Positions 1-10,500 of a stretch of 64,000 nt of DNA are shown in pieces (position 1 is the first letter of the stretch; every line of letters starts with the position of its first letter). The stretch comes from DAIOXA01 sp050949165 (GTDB lineage: Bacteria; Bacillota; Proteinivoracia; UBA4975). Made by a program: the position numbers and the translations under genes. The notes below the pieces were generated by a model that made no database searches, was not told the DNA's origin, and was given only the letters and a program-made list of their open reading frames with translations. Location: positions 62,001 through 126,000 of the forward strand of contig JBMNFF010000001.1 of the NCBI GenBank assembly GCA_050949165.1, read 5' to 3'.

Positions 1-49
1 TATTTTGAGGATTAATAATAAAATGGGGCGGAGTTCGAAGACAAAAAAA

Positions 50-70
50 CGGCCGCTTGCTGTTAGGCCG
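50..70 (-). terminator. Possible minus-strand hairpin terminator
   Basis: A CGGCC/GGCCG stem is followed, on the minus strand, by a run of seven T. No minus-strand gene is visible to its right in the window, so it may be a relic or act in both directions. The rest of positions 1-182 shows no gene. Confidence 0.3.
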
Positions 71-182
71 CACCTGGGATGAAATGCCTGCGCTGAAAAC
101 CGGCAATTAGGATACCGGGCGGGCAGGTTTGTCACGGGAGCGTGCTATTGTATATATGTCAGCACAAAGGGAGGTAGATTGT

Positions 183-2144
183 ATGTCCCATCTGAAGATA
201 TGGCAGCAAGCTCAGAAAAAGGTGGAAGAAACCGTTGCCAGAGTGAAGTCATTCCTTGACAGCTTTTCCCGGGAGCGGGAAGAGTTGCAGCAGCGGATTG
301 CCAAATATCGTGAGGACGTAAAGAATGCGGACAGCAAGGACAGGCAGTTCATGTTGTCCGACCTTTTATGCTGGAAGAAGAGGCCCGCCTGGGCAGACGC
401 ATTGAGGATATGAGCACCGGCCTGTTCAGCCCCTATTTCAGCAAAGTCGTTTCCGATGAGGCTATTTACATATCCAAGTACTTTTCGGACCCAGATCATA
501 ACCTGGTCAAATTTACATCGCCCGTCGCCGTCCTCAGATACAAAGACGTGGAACAAGTTGGCTATGTCAACGGCATAGCCCACAAAATCAAGGAGAAGCA
601 GATTGTAGACATCGAGGAGGGTACCCTGAGGCGTTTGGAGCACGCCGAGGCCGACACCGTTTTTGTTTACGATTGCAACAGGGTAACCTTTCTCCACAAG
701 CGGCCTGGGGAGCTGCCGGTGAGCAAGGCCAGTTTGGCCGCCCCGCAGCCGGAGAGCGCTGAGGCGGCCGAGCCCAAGAAATATGTGCTGGGCGAGATTA
801 TCGCGAAAATGCGGGAAGAGCAGGACCGCATCATGCGGGCGCCCTACCAGGGGGTGACCCTGGTCAAGGGGGCAGCAGGTTCCGGCAAGACCAACATTGC
901 CTTCCACCGCATTGTTTACCTGCTCAGCGAGCATCCCAAGGAGTTCCGGCAACAGGCCATCGCAGTATTTTGTTACAACGTGGCTTTGAAGAAGTATTTG
1001 AGCAACATGCTCATCGAGCTGAATATCCCGCGGGTTCAGGTCTTCAGCATCGACGAGTGGCTTTACTCCATCCTCCGGAAGGTCACCAACATTAGCTGGC
1101 TAAATTACGATGAAGATACCTGGACCAAGATTGTCAAGACGCGCAAAGAAGTCCTGCCGATCTTGGACGTTTTTTACGCTGAGTACAAACCCCAGCTCCT
1201 CAAGACGATAACCGTGGAAGAGGTTGGCGAGGACAGCCTTCTGCGCATCGACGGGCTATGGATTCTCAATTTGCTCTATACCTACCGGCCCTTCTTAGAG
1301 CATATCAGCTGGCATGATTCCGGCGGCCCGGTCCGCTATGAGCCGGGGGAAAGGGTGGACCATTCAGATCAGTTTCTCCTTGCCTGGCTAATTCAGAAGC
1401 TGGCTCAAGACAGGAATCTCAATGTCTTTGGCTATTACGACCACGTGGTGGTGGATGAGGTCCAGGACCTGATGCCCGTCCAGCTTGCCCTGCTGGACAC
1501 CCTACACAACAATTCCATGACCCTGGTGGGGGATGTGAGTCAAAGGATTTTCGCCCTGGGCGTGGACAGCTGGGACCAGCTCCCCGTTACCATCAATAGC
1601 ACCTATGAACTTACTATGTGCCATCGGTCCACCCTGCAGACCCATCCTCTTTGCCAACGAACTGCTGGCAGACAAAGGGGACAATATATATTCAACAAAG
1701 GTGGGGAAACAAGGGGAAAAGCCGTGTCTCTTCAGGGCTGCAAACCGTACCGATGCCCTGGACAAGGTTGTTCAGTATGTAAAGGAAATCAAGGGGCGGG
1801 AACCCCTGGCCTCGGTGGCGGTCCTCAACTTCCGTAACAGGGATTTGAATTGGATTAATGACAACCTCTGGAAAGCGGGCATTGACAGCTACATTGCCAC
1901 CAAAGGCGACTGGGAGTTTTCGCCCCGGGTGGCGGTTACCACGTATCACCAGGTCAAGGGTTTGGAATTTGACTACATCTTCATCCTGGGGCTTAACGAT
2001 TACCAGCAGTTAAAAATCTCCAACATGGACAAGGTTATCTACACTGCGGTGACCCGGGCCCAGAAGCGGGTGTACATTGCTTATTGGCGGCACCTCCCGG
2101 ATATCCTCAAAAAAGCGGACCCGGAGCTATATGTCCGGGTCTGA
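183..2144 (+). pseudogene. HelD/UvrD-like superfamily 1 helicase, two frameshifts
   Basis: The product, about 650 residues if repaired, resembles HelD-type SF1 helicases, which bind RNA polymerase or act on nucleic acid in the cytoplasm. It shows an N-terminal charged coiled coil, a SPYF segment like the HelD N-domain, Walker A GAAGSGKT near base 880, Walker B DEVQDL near 1455, a GDVSQRI motif, and C-terminal motifs KGLEF and YTAVTRA. The ATG at 183 is preceded by GGGAGGT. The reading frame slips -1 in a TTTT run at 364-367 and +1 at a CCC near 1641-1643, and the protein reads well across both points. This means either sequence errors or a decayed gene. It is shorter than B. subtilis HelD (about 770 residues). 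It lies 0.5 kb upstream of the helicase operon and may belong to the same island. Confidence 0.6.
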
Positions 2145-2422
2145 CAAGGGGCCTTTGCAATACTCAATTCTCCTGGCCGGATTTCCTGTTATCAGCACGG
2201 CGCCAACGGCCAGGGACAAGCTGGCAATCGTGAAAGCTGTTACGATTATCAACATTATGTAACATGCAATCTTGTTGGCTACAGAATAATGTACTATTAA
2301 ACTGACAGAAAGGCTCATCGCCCCGAAAAAGGCACACATTAAGGACAGTCTTTTTAAGAGCGTTATCCTGTCCGCCTTTCCCTCCCTGTTGAAGCTGTTG
2401 CGATTGCAACTATGGAACCCAG

Positions 2423-2447
2423 GCGTTCTGGCATAGAATGCTTTTTT
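2423..2447 (+). terminator. Rho-independent terminator
   Basis: A GCGTTCT/AGAATGC stem (one G-T pair) with a five-base loop is followed by TTTTTT. It lies 280 bases beyond the broken HelD-like gene and probably ends that transcript. Confidence 0.6.
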
Positions 2448-2511
2448 ACTGTATTATTTGGTTGCGGGCAAGGGTGCTGAGCGCGGCAGGGTATGTTTAA
2501 AGGGTAAAACG

Positions 2512-2539
2512 GGATGCTGGAAAAGCATCCTTGTTTTTT
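2512..2539 (+). terminator. Rho-independent terminator
   Basis: A GGATGCT/AGCATCC stem with a GGAAA loop is followed by TTGTTTTTT. It is the second terminator in 120 bases and insulates the operon that starts at 2650, or acts as an attenuator. Confidence 0.65.
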
Positions 2540-2612
2540 CATCTGGCAATAGCAAAGGAATTGGGTGGAATTGCTGGTCATATTTTACAAGGATGTCACG
2601 ATACTCGTGTAG

Positions 2613-2631
2613 AATTATTGTAACAATAATT
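2613..2631. promoter_or_regulatory. Perfect 9-1-9 palindrome, probable operator
   Basis: AATTATTGTAACAATAATT is a perfect inverted repeat ending 18 bases before the ATG at 2650 of the large island protein. This placement suits a repressor site, but the cognate regulator is not identified. Confidence 0.5.
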
Positions 2632-2649
2632 GTTCGGGGAGGGGGCCCT

Positions 2650-5600
2650 ATGACCAGGAAGTGGAGTGAGAGTCCGTCGTTTTTTCTCAGACAGCCCTGG
2701 ACTGGCCGCACTGATTTGCTAACGGAAAGGGCTGCTGAGCTGGCGAAGGAATGGCTCAGGAGAAAAAAGGGTCCGGTTGTCGCCGGTTCCGAGGCTATAA
2801 ACACAGCTTTGTGCGCAATTGAGGAGTTGAAGAAGGTCAATCAGTTCCTGCGCGTTGCCGTAGTTGTACCGAGCCGCCCGTTAGTTCACCAATGGTCGGA
2901 AAGAATCCAGGAGTTTTTCGGCTTCCCCGAAAGGGTAGTGGGCTTAGTTGACGGCGAGCGCAGCGATTTTTACTCCAAGTGGACAAGGATCCTTGTGTGT
3001 ACTGCTACCCCGGGAATAAACCTGCTTGCGGAAAAGTGCGATTCGTTCATTGGCCAAGACTTGCTTCTTATAGGGCATGATTTGAACCACAGTCAGCTTC
3101 ATGCTTTGCTGGCAGCTCCCCATGCTTACAGCCTTATTTTACTGGAGGACGACGCGGCGGTGACTGCGCACGATTACTATGGTTGCGAAGATGAAGATTC
3201 TGAACCAGTTGAACCATTAAACGAAGAAAGTGCCAGGGCAAGGACAACCGCAACACGATTGCTCGACTGCACCAATTTACAGGACAGCGATGCCTATTTT
3301 TCGGCAATGCTCACCAAAGACATGTTAATCGGGGACATTGAGATTAGCGAAGAGGAATTGGACCATCTGGCCAACCTCATTACTGCAGAGTTAAAGAAAC
3401 CATTTCCGCATATAAAAAGCTCCTTAAGCATTGCTGTATTTCTGGTATGGGCTGGAATCTTGTATTATCAGGAAGGCAATTATTGGGCCCCAATTTATGA
3501 AAAACTGGGCTTGCCATTATCCAGTAGTAAATGGCAAGCGATTCTCGGCAATGTTTTTTTAGACGTAATCAGAAATAATGGACTCCTGGAGATACGGGAT
3601 GGGCAAACCTACGTTACCCCAATTCTTGCCCATGGGTATGTGCCGGATTACTATATGGAGAGTTTTTTCAATGACTTCCTTTGGCCGACATATCTGAAAC
3701 GGATTGATTCCGGATTATCAATTTCGCAGCCTGAGGTTGAACATCAGGTTTCAATATGGCGGCGAGATTTCAGAGAGTTTGAAGATCTACATGAGCGGCT
3801 GGCAAAGTTAGCCGAAGAGGAAAGAACTCTTTCGATAAAACTCGATGCTTTAAGAAATAAGGAGAAAGTTCGCAGATATGAAGTCTTGGCCAGAAGGGTG
3901 CAGGAGTCTGAGCTGTTGGACAAGGTGCTGAGTTTTCCTGCTAAGTGGCTTGATTGGGTGAGAGAAATGGAGACGGGCCAACAGTTTGCTATAGCCGAGA
4001 AGGCACGGGAATTCAAAGAGTCTGCAGAGAGACTGGCCGGAGAGCTGAATTCTATTAAGCTTCAGATAGAAGAAACCGGAAAGGTGCTGTTTTCAAATTG
4101 GACATTTTCCCAATGCGAAAACGTTGCTGCACTGTCTGTAGCAGATATCCAAAAAATGATTGCGCAGTACCAGAACGGCCTTTCAAGGTTTTCCGGTCCC
4201 CTGGGCTGGATACTTCGTGTGTTAATGGCCAAACGCTATAAATCCGTGCACAAACTGCGGAATAAGATTGTCGACGCATGGCAGCCGCTGACTTTGTGGG
4301 AAGAGTTTGAAGATTTGACAGTTGTCGGGACGAAATTAATTAATAGTTTGGTCCGCTTGCAAGAGTTGATCGCGGAGTGGAAAGAACTGCGTAGTGAGCT
4401 GGCAGAGTCGCACTTGCCACAATTAGAAGCTGGCGCAACTTTGGATGCGTTAAATGAAGAAGAGCATGTTCGTTCTAGAGTAGCTGACATGGATAGGGAA
4501 ATGGAAAACTTTATCGCACTACTTATTGATTTGGGGCAAGGCAATATTGAGGCAGGTTGCAAGCTTGCAGAAGCGCAACGCGAAGTGCGCGCAGAAATTA
4601 AAGAGTTGCGGGAAAGTGTCCCCATAGATATAAACACGCTTCTGGCCTGTTTGCCGGAGGCAGAGAAATACACTGAGGAAGAAATAAATGATTCACTGCT
4701 CTTGGTCAGGAAAGACAAGCGTGCCTGCACTGAAGCACTGCGATTTTGCCAGAACGCCCTATACTTTCTGAACGAATCAACGCGGGCCTTTATCTTTCAA
4801 GGAAGAGAAAAGGCGGCCACTTTTGTCCATGCAGCGTTCCAGTATTTGCACTCGTTGGAAAGCGGAATTTCCCAACCTCAGTCTACAAACATGTTACCGG
4901 TGAGAATTGCCCAGGCAATGCAAAAATGGTGGGCAGAAATGGACCGAAGCTCAACCGAGGGCAGCGGCTGGCCAGGTTGGGAAAAAGGCAAACAGCAGGA
5001 AGGGCGTATCAGGAAGCCGACTGTTTGCTTTGATGCCGAGAAAAGGATTGTTAAAGTATGCCTGCCTTCCGCACTGGTCCTGTTTGAAAGCGACGATGAA
5101 GTGGATCGTGCCAAGTTTGAGGCGTGGGGCGAAGCAAGTCTTATATTCCAAGAACAGTTGCCTTTGTTCAGGGAGGCCGGGAAGACTTACCGGACAGGCG
5201 CTCTGGAAAAAAATCTTAAGGCACCACAACCTGTCTATAAATTCAAGTTCTCTTGTGGAGCTATTGAACGGGAGTGGAAATTCGACGGCCCGGGCTCGTT
5301 GAACAAGAGCATTATGTTTAATGCTGATGGGATGCTGGTTGAGAACACTACAGAATACAACATCTTTCCGGGCGACTATGCGTGGGTGATTGCTCCTGCA
5401 GGCAGTGTTGTGGAGCCGTCTGTTGCAGAAAGAGAACGGGATGCGCTCATAGGTGATTGGTCTGGGTATGAAGCTATATACGTTGACCTATGTAATATTG
5501 ATGTCTTAATAATTCGCTCGGGCGACGTCATCGATGTATACCGGCGGCAAGCCAGAATTGAACCGGCCTTTATTGGGGGAGAAGGTATTCCCGGGGTTAC

Positions 5601-7521
5601 AGGTCAAGATGGGGCACCTGTGTATGCGTCGGGATTACCCGGGCTCGTCTTTTCTGTAAAGCATCATTACGAGCTGACTTTGTACGGTATCAAGATTAAG
5701 ATCGGTGGCAAAGAATTTTATATGCCCGCAAAAGAACTTCAGCCGTTATTGAGCAGGGATAATGCAGTACTGATTGAACTGGGCAATATATTTGCCAATT
5801 ACTATGGCGAATTTACCGTTGTTCTTGCGCGCCGGAACAAAAAAATTTGGGAAAGTAAGTGTGTAGTTTTGCCAGACTTAAAGATTGCCTGGCAGAGACC
5901 GGTTTATTATTTGGCGGAAGAAAATGCCCCTATGAGCAAGTTGACCATATCGTCTGTTCTGCCTTTTATATTTACAGGTCAGGCTGGGACGGTGCGAAAT
6001 TACAGTCATTCACAGACGATACTTTTTGACACTTCTCAATCCGTTGTTTCGGGGACTGCGGTTTTCTCTTTAGGAGAAAACACCTACGCTAGAGCCAGCC
6101 TTGTTATCGATATTCCCTGTATTCGCTGGCGTTGGGCTAATGAAAAATTGTGGCGCTTTAAAGCCGAAGAGGTATGGTACAGAGATGTGGGCGAGATAGC
6201 CGTTAAGGTGCCCAAGGGTTGGAACTCTGTTAGCCTTTCGCTTAAAGAAAGTCGTCAGAAAATAACAAAGCCGGTGAAGAACGGCATAGCTGTATTCGAC
6301 CTTAGCAAATTTGCCGACTCTCTCAGACTTGGCAAGCAGGATTTGCAGGAGCTTATCATTGAATCCGATGGATTAGCGCCAAGCGTGTTAATGCGGATTC
6401 GTACAAAATGGCTGGTAGATAAAGTTGAATTTGAAGACAGGGAAGAAGCCGGACAACGCATTGTTAATATCCGCTGGACCGAACTGGGCAAAGCTGAAAA
6501 CAGGGTGATCCGCCTGTGGCCATTAGATAGAGGGGGGACCACAGTGTATGAGTATCCTCTGCCAGACAATGTGTACAGCTATGTAATTACAGAGGGTACG
6601 GACAAGCTGCGACCTGGAAAATACTTGTTACAGTATGAGGAAGTAGACTTGTGGAGCAGCGGTAAGGCACTTTTTCCCAAGGAAAGTTCTCGGAATTGTA
6701 TTGAACTGCAACTAGGCGAAATTATTGATCTGACTGGAATAAAGTGGCGGTTAGTCGAAACACAGAAATGGCTAGATATCCCTGGAAGATTGTGGTATAA
6801 ACGCCTCGGACAAATAGAGTTGCTTATGCCCGACGATGTTCGGGGAGATTCTGCCTATATCTTTGGTGAAGGTTGCCGAGTGGCATTAGAGCATATTGAA
6901 GGGCAAAAATATATAGCAGACTGCACAAAGTTCATTGCAGAAGTGGCCAACTGCAGCGCTCACCCCTATAAAATTAAAATGGCAGTTTCAGGTCTCCATT
7001 TTGAGTTTCTTGAAGTCTTCTCCGAGTGGGAAGTATACGATATTGAATCCCGCGTATTCAGGGACGGGGATAAGTGGGAGTTCTTTGTCAGCTGGAATGA
7101 AACTTGCAATGCAACCAGAAGAATCATTCGTATATGGTCCGGGGATTTTCAAGAATGCAAAGAATGGACAATTCCAGACGGTGAAGAAACCAAGGTCATT
7201 ATCCGTGAACCTTTGCAAGATTTCTCTGCAGGAAGGTATATTCTGCAGTTTGCCATTCAAGGAAGTTCAAGCAGCCTGCCAGGCAAACCAAAATTGGACG
7301 GCAAAAATGAAGGTTATATTGACATTCCGCACAGGTCTGGACGGGCTAGTTTGCCAGAAAAAAAAGGTAAGTTAAAGGCCCATAAAAACCCTGTTATCCC
7401 AGAGTATAAGTGTCCAAAGCATAACATTATATTACCCATCGGGACAAGAAAGTGCAGTTATTGTGACTACAAAGTAGAGAAACATGCAAAAATAATTTCC
7501 GGTCCAGTGAGGAGGTATTAG
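2650..7521 (+). CDS. Giant helicase-associated protein, degenerate SF2 domain and zinc ribbon
   Basis: This 1623-residue protein belongs to no family I can name. Residues about 30-185 look like the first RecA domain of an SF2 helicase (VVVPSRPLVHQW resembles motif Ia), but the Walker A lysine and the DEAH box are missing (GHDL at the expected place), so ATP hydrolysis is doubtful. Charged coiled-coil stretches occupy roughly 370-730. The second half is beta-rich, with repeated Ig-like strands. The extreme C-terminus has a CxxH...CxxC zinc ribbon. There is no signal peptide. The ATG at 2650 follows GGGGAGGGGG. The gene ends one base before the next start, so the two products probably form a complex. 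Codon use is AT-richer than the later part of the window. A scaffold or recognition subunit of a defence complex is an inference. Confidence 0.65.
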   Translation: MTRKWSESPSFFLRQPWTGRTDLLTERAAELAKEWLRRKKGPVVAGSEAINTALCAIEELKKVNQFLRVAVVVPSRPLVHQWSERIQEFFGFPERVVGLVDGERSDFYSKWTRILVCTATPGINLLAEKCDSFIGQDLLLIGHDLNHSQLHALLAAPHAYSLILLEDDAAVTAHDYYGCEDEDSEPVEPLNEESARARTTATRLLDCTNLQDSDAYFSAMLTKDMLIGDIEISEEELDHLANLITAELKKPFPHIKSSLSIAVFLVWAGILYYQEGNYWAPIYEKLGLPLSSSKWQAILGNVFLDVIRNNGLLEIRDGQTYVTPILAHGYVPDYYMESFFNDFLWPTYLKRIDSGLSISQPEVEHQVSIWRRDFREFEDLHERLAKLAEEERTLSIKLDALRNKEKVRRYEVLARRVQESELLDKVLSFPAKWLDWVREMETGQQFAIAEKAREFKESAERLAGELNSIKLQIEETGKVLFSNWTFSQCENVAALSVADIQKMIAQYQNGLSRFSGPLGWILRVLMAKRYKSVHKLRNKIVDAWQPLTLWEEFEDLTVVGTKLINSLVRLQELIAEWKELRSELAESHLPQLEAGATLDALNEEEHVRSRVADMDREMENFIALLIDLGQGNIEAGCKLAEAQREVRAEIKELRESVPIDINTLLACLPEAEKYTEEEINDSLLLVRKDKRACTEALRFCQNALYFLNESTRAFIFQGREKAATFVHAAFQYLHSLESGISQPQSTNMLPVRIAQAMQKWWAEMDRSSTEGSGWPGWEKGKQQEGRIRKPTVCFDAEKRIVKVCLPSALVLFESDDEVDRAKFEAWGEASLIFQEQLPLFREAGKTYRTGALEKNLKAPQPVYKFKFSCGAIEREWKFDGPGSLNKSIMFNADGMLVENTTEYNIFPGDYAWVIAPAGSVVEPSVAERERDALIGDWSGYEAIYVDLCNIDVLIIRSGDVIDVYRRQARIEPAFIGGEGIPGVTGQDGAPVYASGLPGLVFSVKHHYELTLYGIKIKIGGKEFYMPAKELQPLLSRDNAVLIELGNIFANYYGEFTVVLARRNKKIWESKCVVLPDLKIAWQRPVYYLAEENAPMSKLTISSVLPFIFTGQAGTVRNYSHSQTILFDTSQSVVSGTAVFSLGENTYARASLVIDIPCIRWRWANEKLWRFKAEEVWYRDVGEIAVKVPKGWNSVSLSLKESRQKITKPVKNGIAVFDLSKFADSLRLGKQDLQELIIESDGLAPSVLMRIRTKWLVDKVEFEDREEAGQRIVNIRWTELGKAENRVIRLWPLDRGGTTVYEYPLPDNVYSYVITEGTDKLRPGKYLLQYEEVDLWSSGKALFPKESSRNCIELQLGEIIDLTGIKWRLVETQKWLDIPGRLWYKRLGQIELLMPDDVRGDSAYIFGEGCRVALEHIEGQKYIADCTKFIAEVANCSAHPYKIKMAVSGLHFEFLEVFSEWEVYDIESRVFRDGDKWEFFVSWNETCNATRRIIRIWSGDFQECKEWTIPDGEETKVIIREPLQDFSAGRYILQFAIQGSSSSLPGKPKLDGKNEGYIDIPHRSGRASLPEKKGKLKAHKNPVIPEYKCPKHNIILPIGTRKCSYCDYKVEKHAKIISGPVRRY

Positions 7522-7522
7522 T

Positions 7523-10500
7523 ATGAGCCTGGATCCTCTTAAGGCGACTGAACACGTTGTGCAGAAATACCTGTCCTACCTGGAAACAACTTTTGGTTTC
7601 AGCGACAAGAGTCTGAATGACCAATTCTTACGCGAGCTGCGGCAGCCGGACAAGTTTGCCAAAGGGCCAATTCTTGAGGCTACTCCTCCCTTTGAAACAA
7701 GTTGTTCCATCGAAGATCTAATCCAGGAGGGCGTTTTGTCCGGAGAGTTCAGAAAACTGAAGGCGCCGGACCTGCCGGTGGACAGGCCCCTGTACTTGCA
7801 CCAGGAACAGGCGGTGCGCAAAGTTGTCAGTGGTCGGAATATAATTGTCGCTACTGGGACAGGCAGCGGTAAGACTGAGACATTTTTAATTCCCATTCTC
7901 AACTATCTGTTCCGACAAAAGGAGCAGGGACGGTTGGGGCCCGGGGTGCGGGCGTTGCTGTTATATCCGATGAACGCTTTGGCCAATGATCAATTAAAGC
8001 GGCTGCGGAAGCTGCTCAGGAATTATCCCGAAATAACTTTTGGCAGTTATACCGGCGAAACCAAGCATGGCAAAGATGAAGCGCTGGAACACTTTTACCA
8101 GATGTATCCGGGAGAAACCAAGCTGTCCAACGAGTTGTTGTCCCGGGAAGCGATGAAGGAATCGCCGCCCCATATCTTGCTGACCAACTATGCCATGCTG
8201 GAATACCTCCTGCTCAGGCCAGCGGACAATGTGTTCTTTGACGGCATATATGCCGGGGAGTGGCGCTTTATTGTCCTCGATGAAGCCCATACGTATTCAG
8301 GGGCCAAGGGTATTGAAATGGCCATGCTGTTGCGCAGGCTGAAGGACAGGGTTGTGACCAGCAGGCCGGGGGCGCTGCAATGCATTGCCACCAGCGCGAC
8401 CCTGGGCGGTGATGCCGGCGATTTCAGGCAGGTGACCAATTTCGGCGTGGAATTATTCGGCGAGAACTTTGAATGGGTTGCCGACGATGAGAGCCGGCAA
8501 GATGTGATAATTGGCAGGAGAAAAGAACTTATTGTGGCTGAGGCAAGCTGGGGGACCCCGCCGGGTGAGCTGTACCTCAGTTGGGCGAAGATAATGCAAG
8601 GGGCCTCAGATAAATTGTCCGAGCTATATGCTGAGGGCAAAAAATACGGCGTGCCCGATGCCGTGTTGCAGGAAGCTAAGGGACTGGGGGATTGTAAAAA
8701 ATTCTTGTACACCGTGCTTGCTGGCGACGCCAGGTTAATCAGGTTGCAAAAGATGTTGGAAGCCTCCCCTTGTTCCCTTGAGCAGGCGGCAAGTGATTTG
8801 TTTCCCGCCGAAGACCTGGGTCGGGAGATGCTGGTTGCTTTGGTCGATTTGGCCAACAGAGCCCGGCTGCAGGAAGAAAGTCAGCCGCTTTTGCCCGCCC
8901 GTTATCATTTGTTTATCCGGGCAATTGAGGGCGGATTCGTGGCGCTGCTTCCGGAGAAGCGCTTTTTCCTGGAAAGGCGCGAGTGGATTGAAGCAGGGGG
9001 AGTACAGTACCCCGTCTTTGAAGCGGCGACATGCATCCGGTGCAATGCGTTGTACTTTGCAGGTGAAACTACTGAGGAAAACAAGGTTTTCGGTCAGCCC
9101 GGCAAAAGGTTTAGCGATGACAGATACTCTTTAGAATACTATCTGCTTATGGAGGATGGCGAGCCCGTCCCCGACAATGAAGACGAACTTTTTCTCGGAG
9201 CAGAGGCCGGGACTGATGAGGAGTACATCCTTTGCGGAAAATGCGGTGCCATTGGACATACCGATAACGTGGACTTGCCGTGTAATTGTGGAAGGGAAAA
9301 TTATTTCAGGGTAATCAAGGTGAGCGTCAAGGAAGGCAACGTCCACAAATGCCCTGCTTGCGGAAGCAGAACTTCCGTTGGGTCGGTGGTGCGTCGCTTC
9401 ATTCTGGGTGCGGAAGCGGTAACCAGCGTTTTGGGCACAGCCCTTTACCAGCAGATACCCGAGGAAGAACTGGAGGTAAGTATCGCCGACATGGACGACG
9501 AATGGGCCAGTTCCGCTTCCTCGGAGCAAAAGACCGGCAGCCGCAAGATGTTGATCTTCTCGGACAGCAGGCAGGACGCAGCGTTTTTCGCCACTTATCT
9601 GCAAAACTCCTATGAGCAAATTTTGCAACGCCGCCTGCTGATAATGACCCTGGAGCAACACAACAAAGATGTAATTGCCAACCGCTGGCAGGTAAGCGAC
9701 TTGGCTAAGAAAGCAAAACAGACCTTGCTCGATCTTGGCATTTATACCGGGAAAAGTCGGCAGGAATTGGAAGAAAAAGCGTGGAAATGGGTGCTCCACG
9801 AGTTTATGTCTACAGAACGCATCGGACTTGAGGGATTAGGATTAATGGGTTTTGTTCCTGCCATCCCGCCGGAGTGGTCCCCGCCGCTAGCATTTCGCAA
9901 CGAACGACCATGGAATTTCACCGACGATGAAGCAACTGCCTTAATAATGGTTTTGCTGGACAGTGTGCGAAAAAAAGGGGCGGTGTTGTTTCCGGATACA
10001 GTTAAACCCACCGATGATTTTTTTGCACCCCGGAACCGGGAATACTTTATCAATATGCGAGCTTCTGTACAGGGAAGAATTTTCAGCTGGCTGCCCAGCG
10101 CCGAGGGCGGCAACAACTCCAGGCTGGACTACCTTACCCGCCTGGCACAGCGCTTGGGCAGCGAGCGCCCCCGCGGACACGCCACAGAGCTGTTAGAGGG
10201 GATATGGGAAAGGTTGCTGACCGGGGACGGAAGTTTACGCTATCTGTTTTCAAAAATCAACGACGGCAGGAATGGTCCTGTATTCCGTTTGAAGACCGAG
10301 CTGTGGGAACTGCAGCCAGCCGTAATAGACAGCGCCGTGCGTTGGTACCGTTGCGACAGGTGTCGGCGTTTGACACTGCACAATGTACGCGGCGTGTGCC
10401 CCACCTACCGTTGCACTGGAACGTTGCAGGAATGCTACCCGGCGGAAGAGCTGGCGGAGAACCATTACAGGAGGTTGTACCTGGAGACCTTGCCTCTGCC

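Larger units (their letters stand above)
2145..2649 (+). other. 505-base noncoding spacer upstream of helicase operon
   Basis: No convincing gene lies here. The spacer holds two hairpin terminators (2423-2447 and 2512-2539) and a 19-base palindrome just before the operon start. A short hydrophobic open frame on the minus strand (2127-2339) lacks a ribosome site. Confidence 0.6.

Noticed and set aside
2127..2339. 70-codon hydrophobic frame on the minus strand
   Set aside because: Hydrophobic middle resembles a small membrane peptide, but there is no ribosome site, and it overlaps the helicase 3' end.
2613..2631. PerR/Fur or Zur box
   Set aside because: The palindrome is AT-rich like these boxes but does not fit the TTATAAT or TCGTAAT half-sites. 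Left as an unassigned operator.
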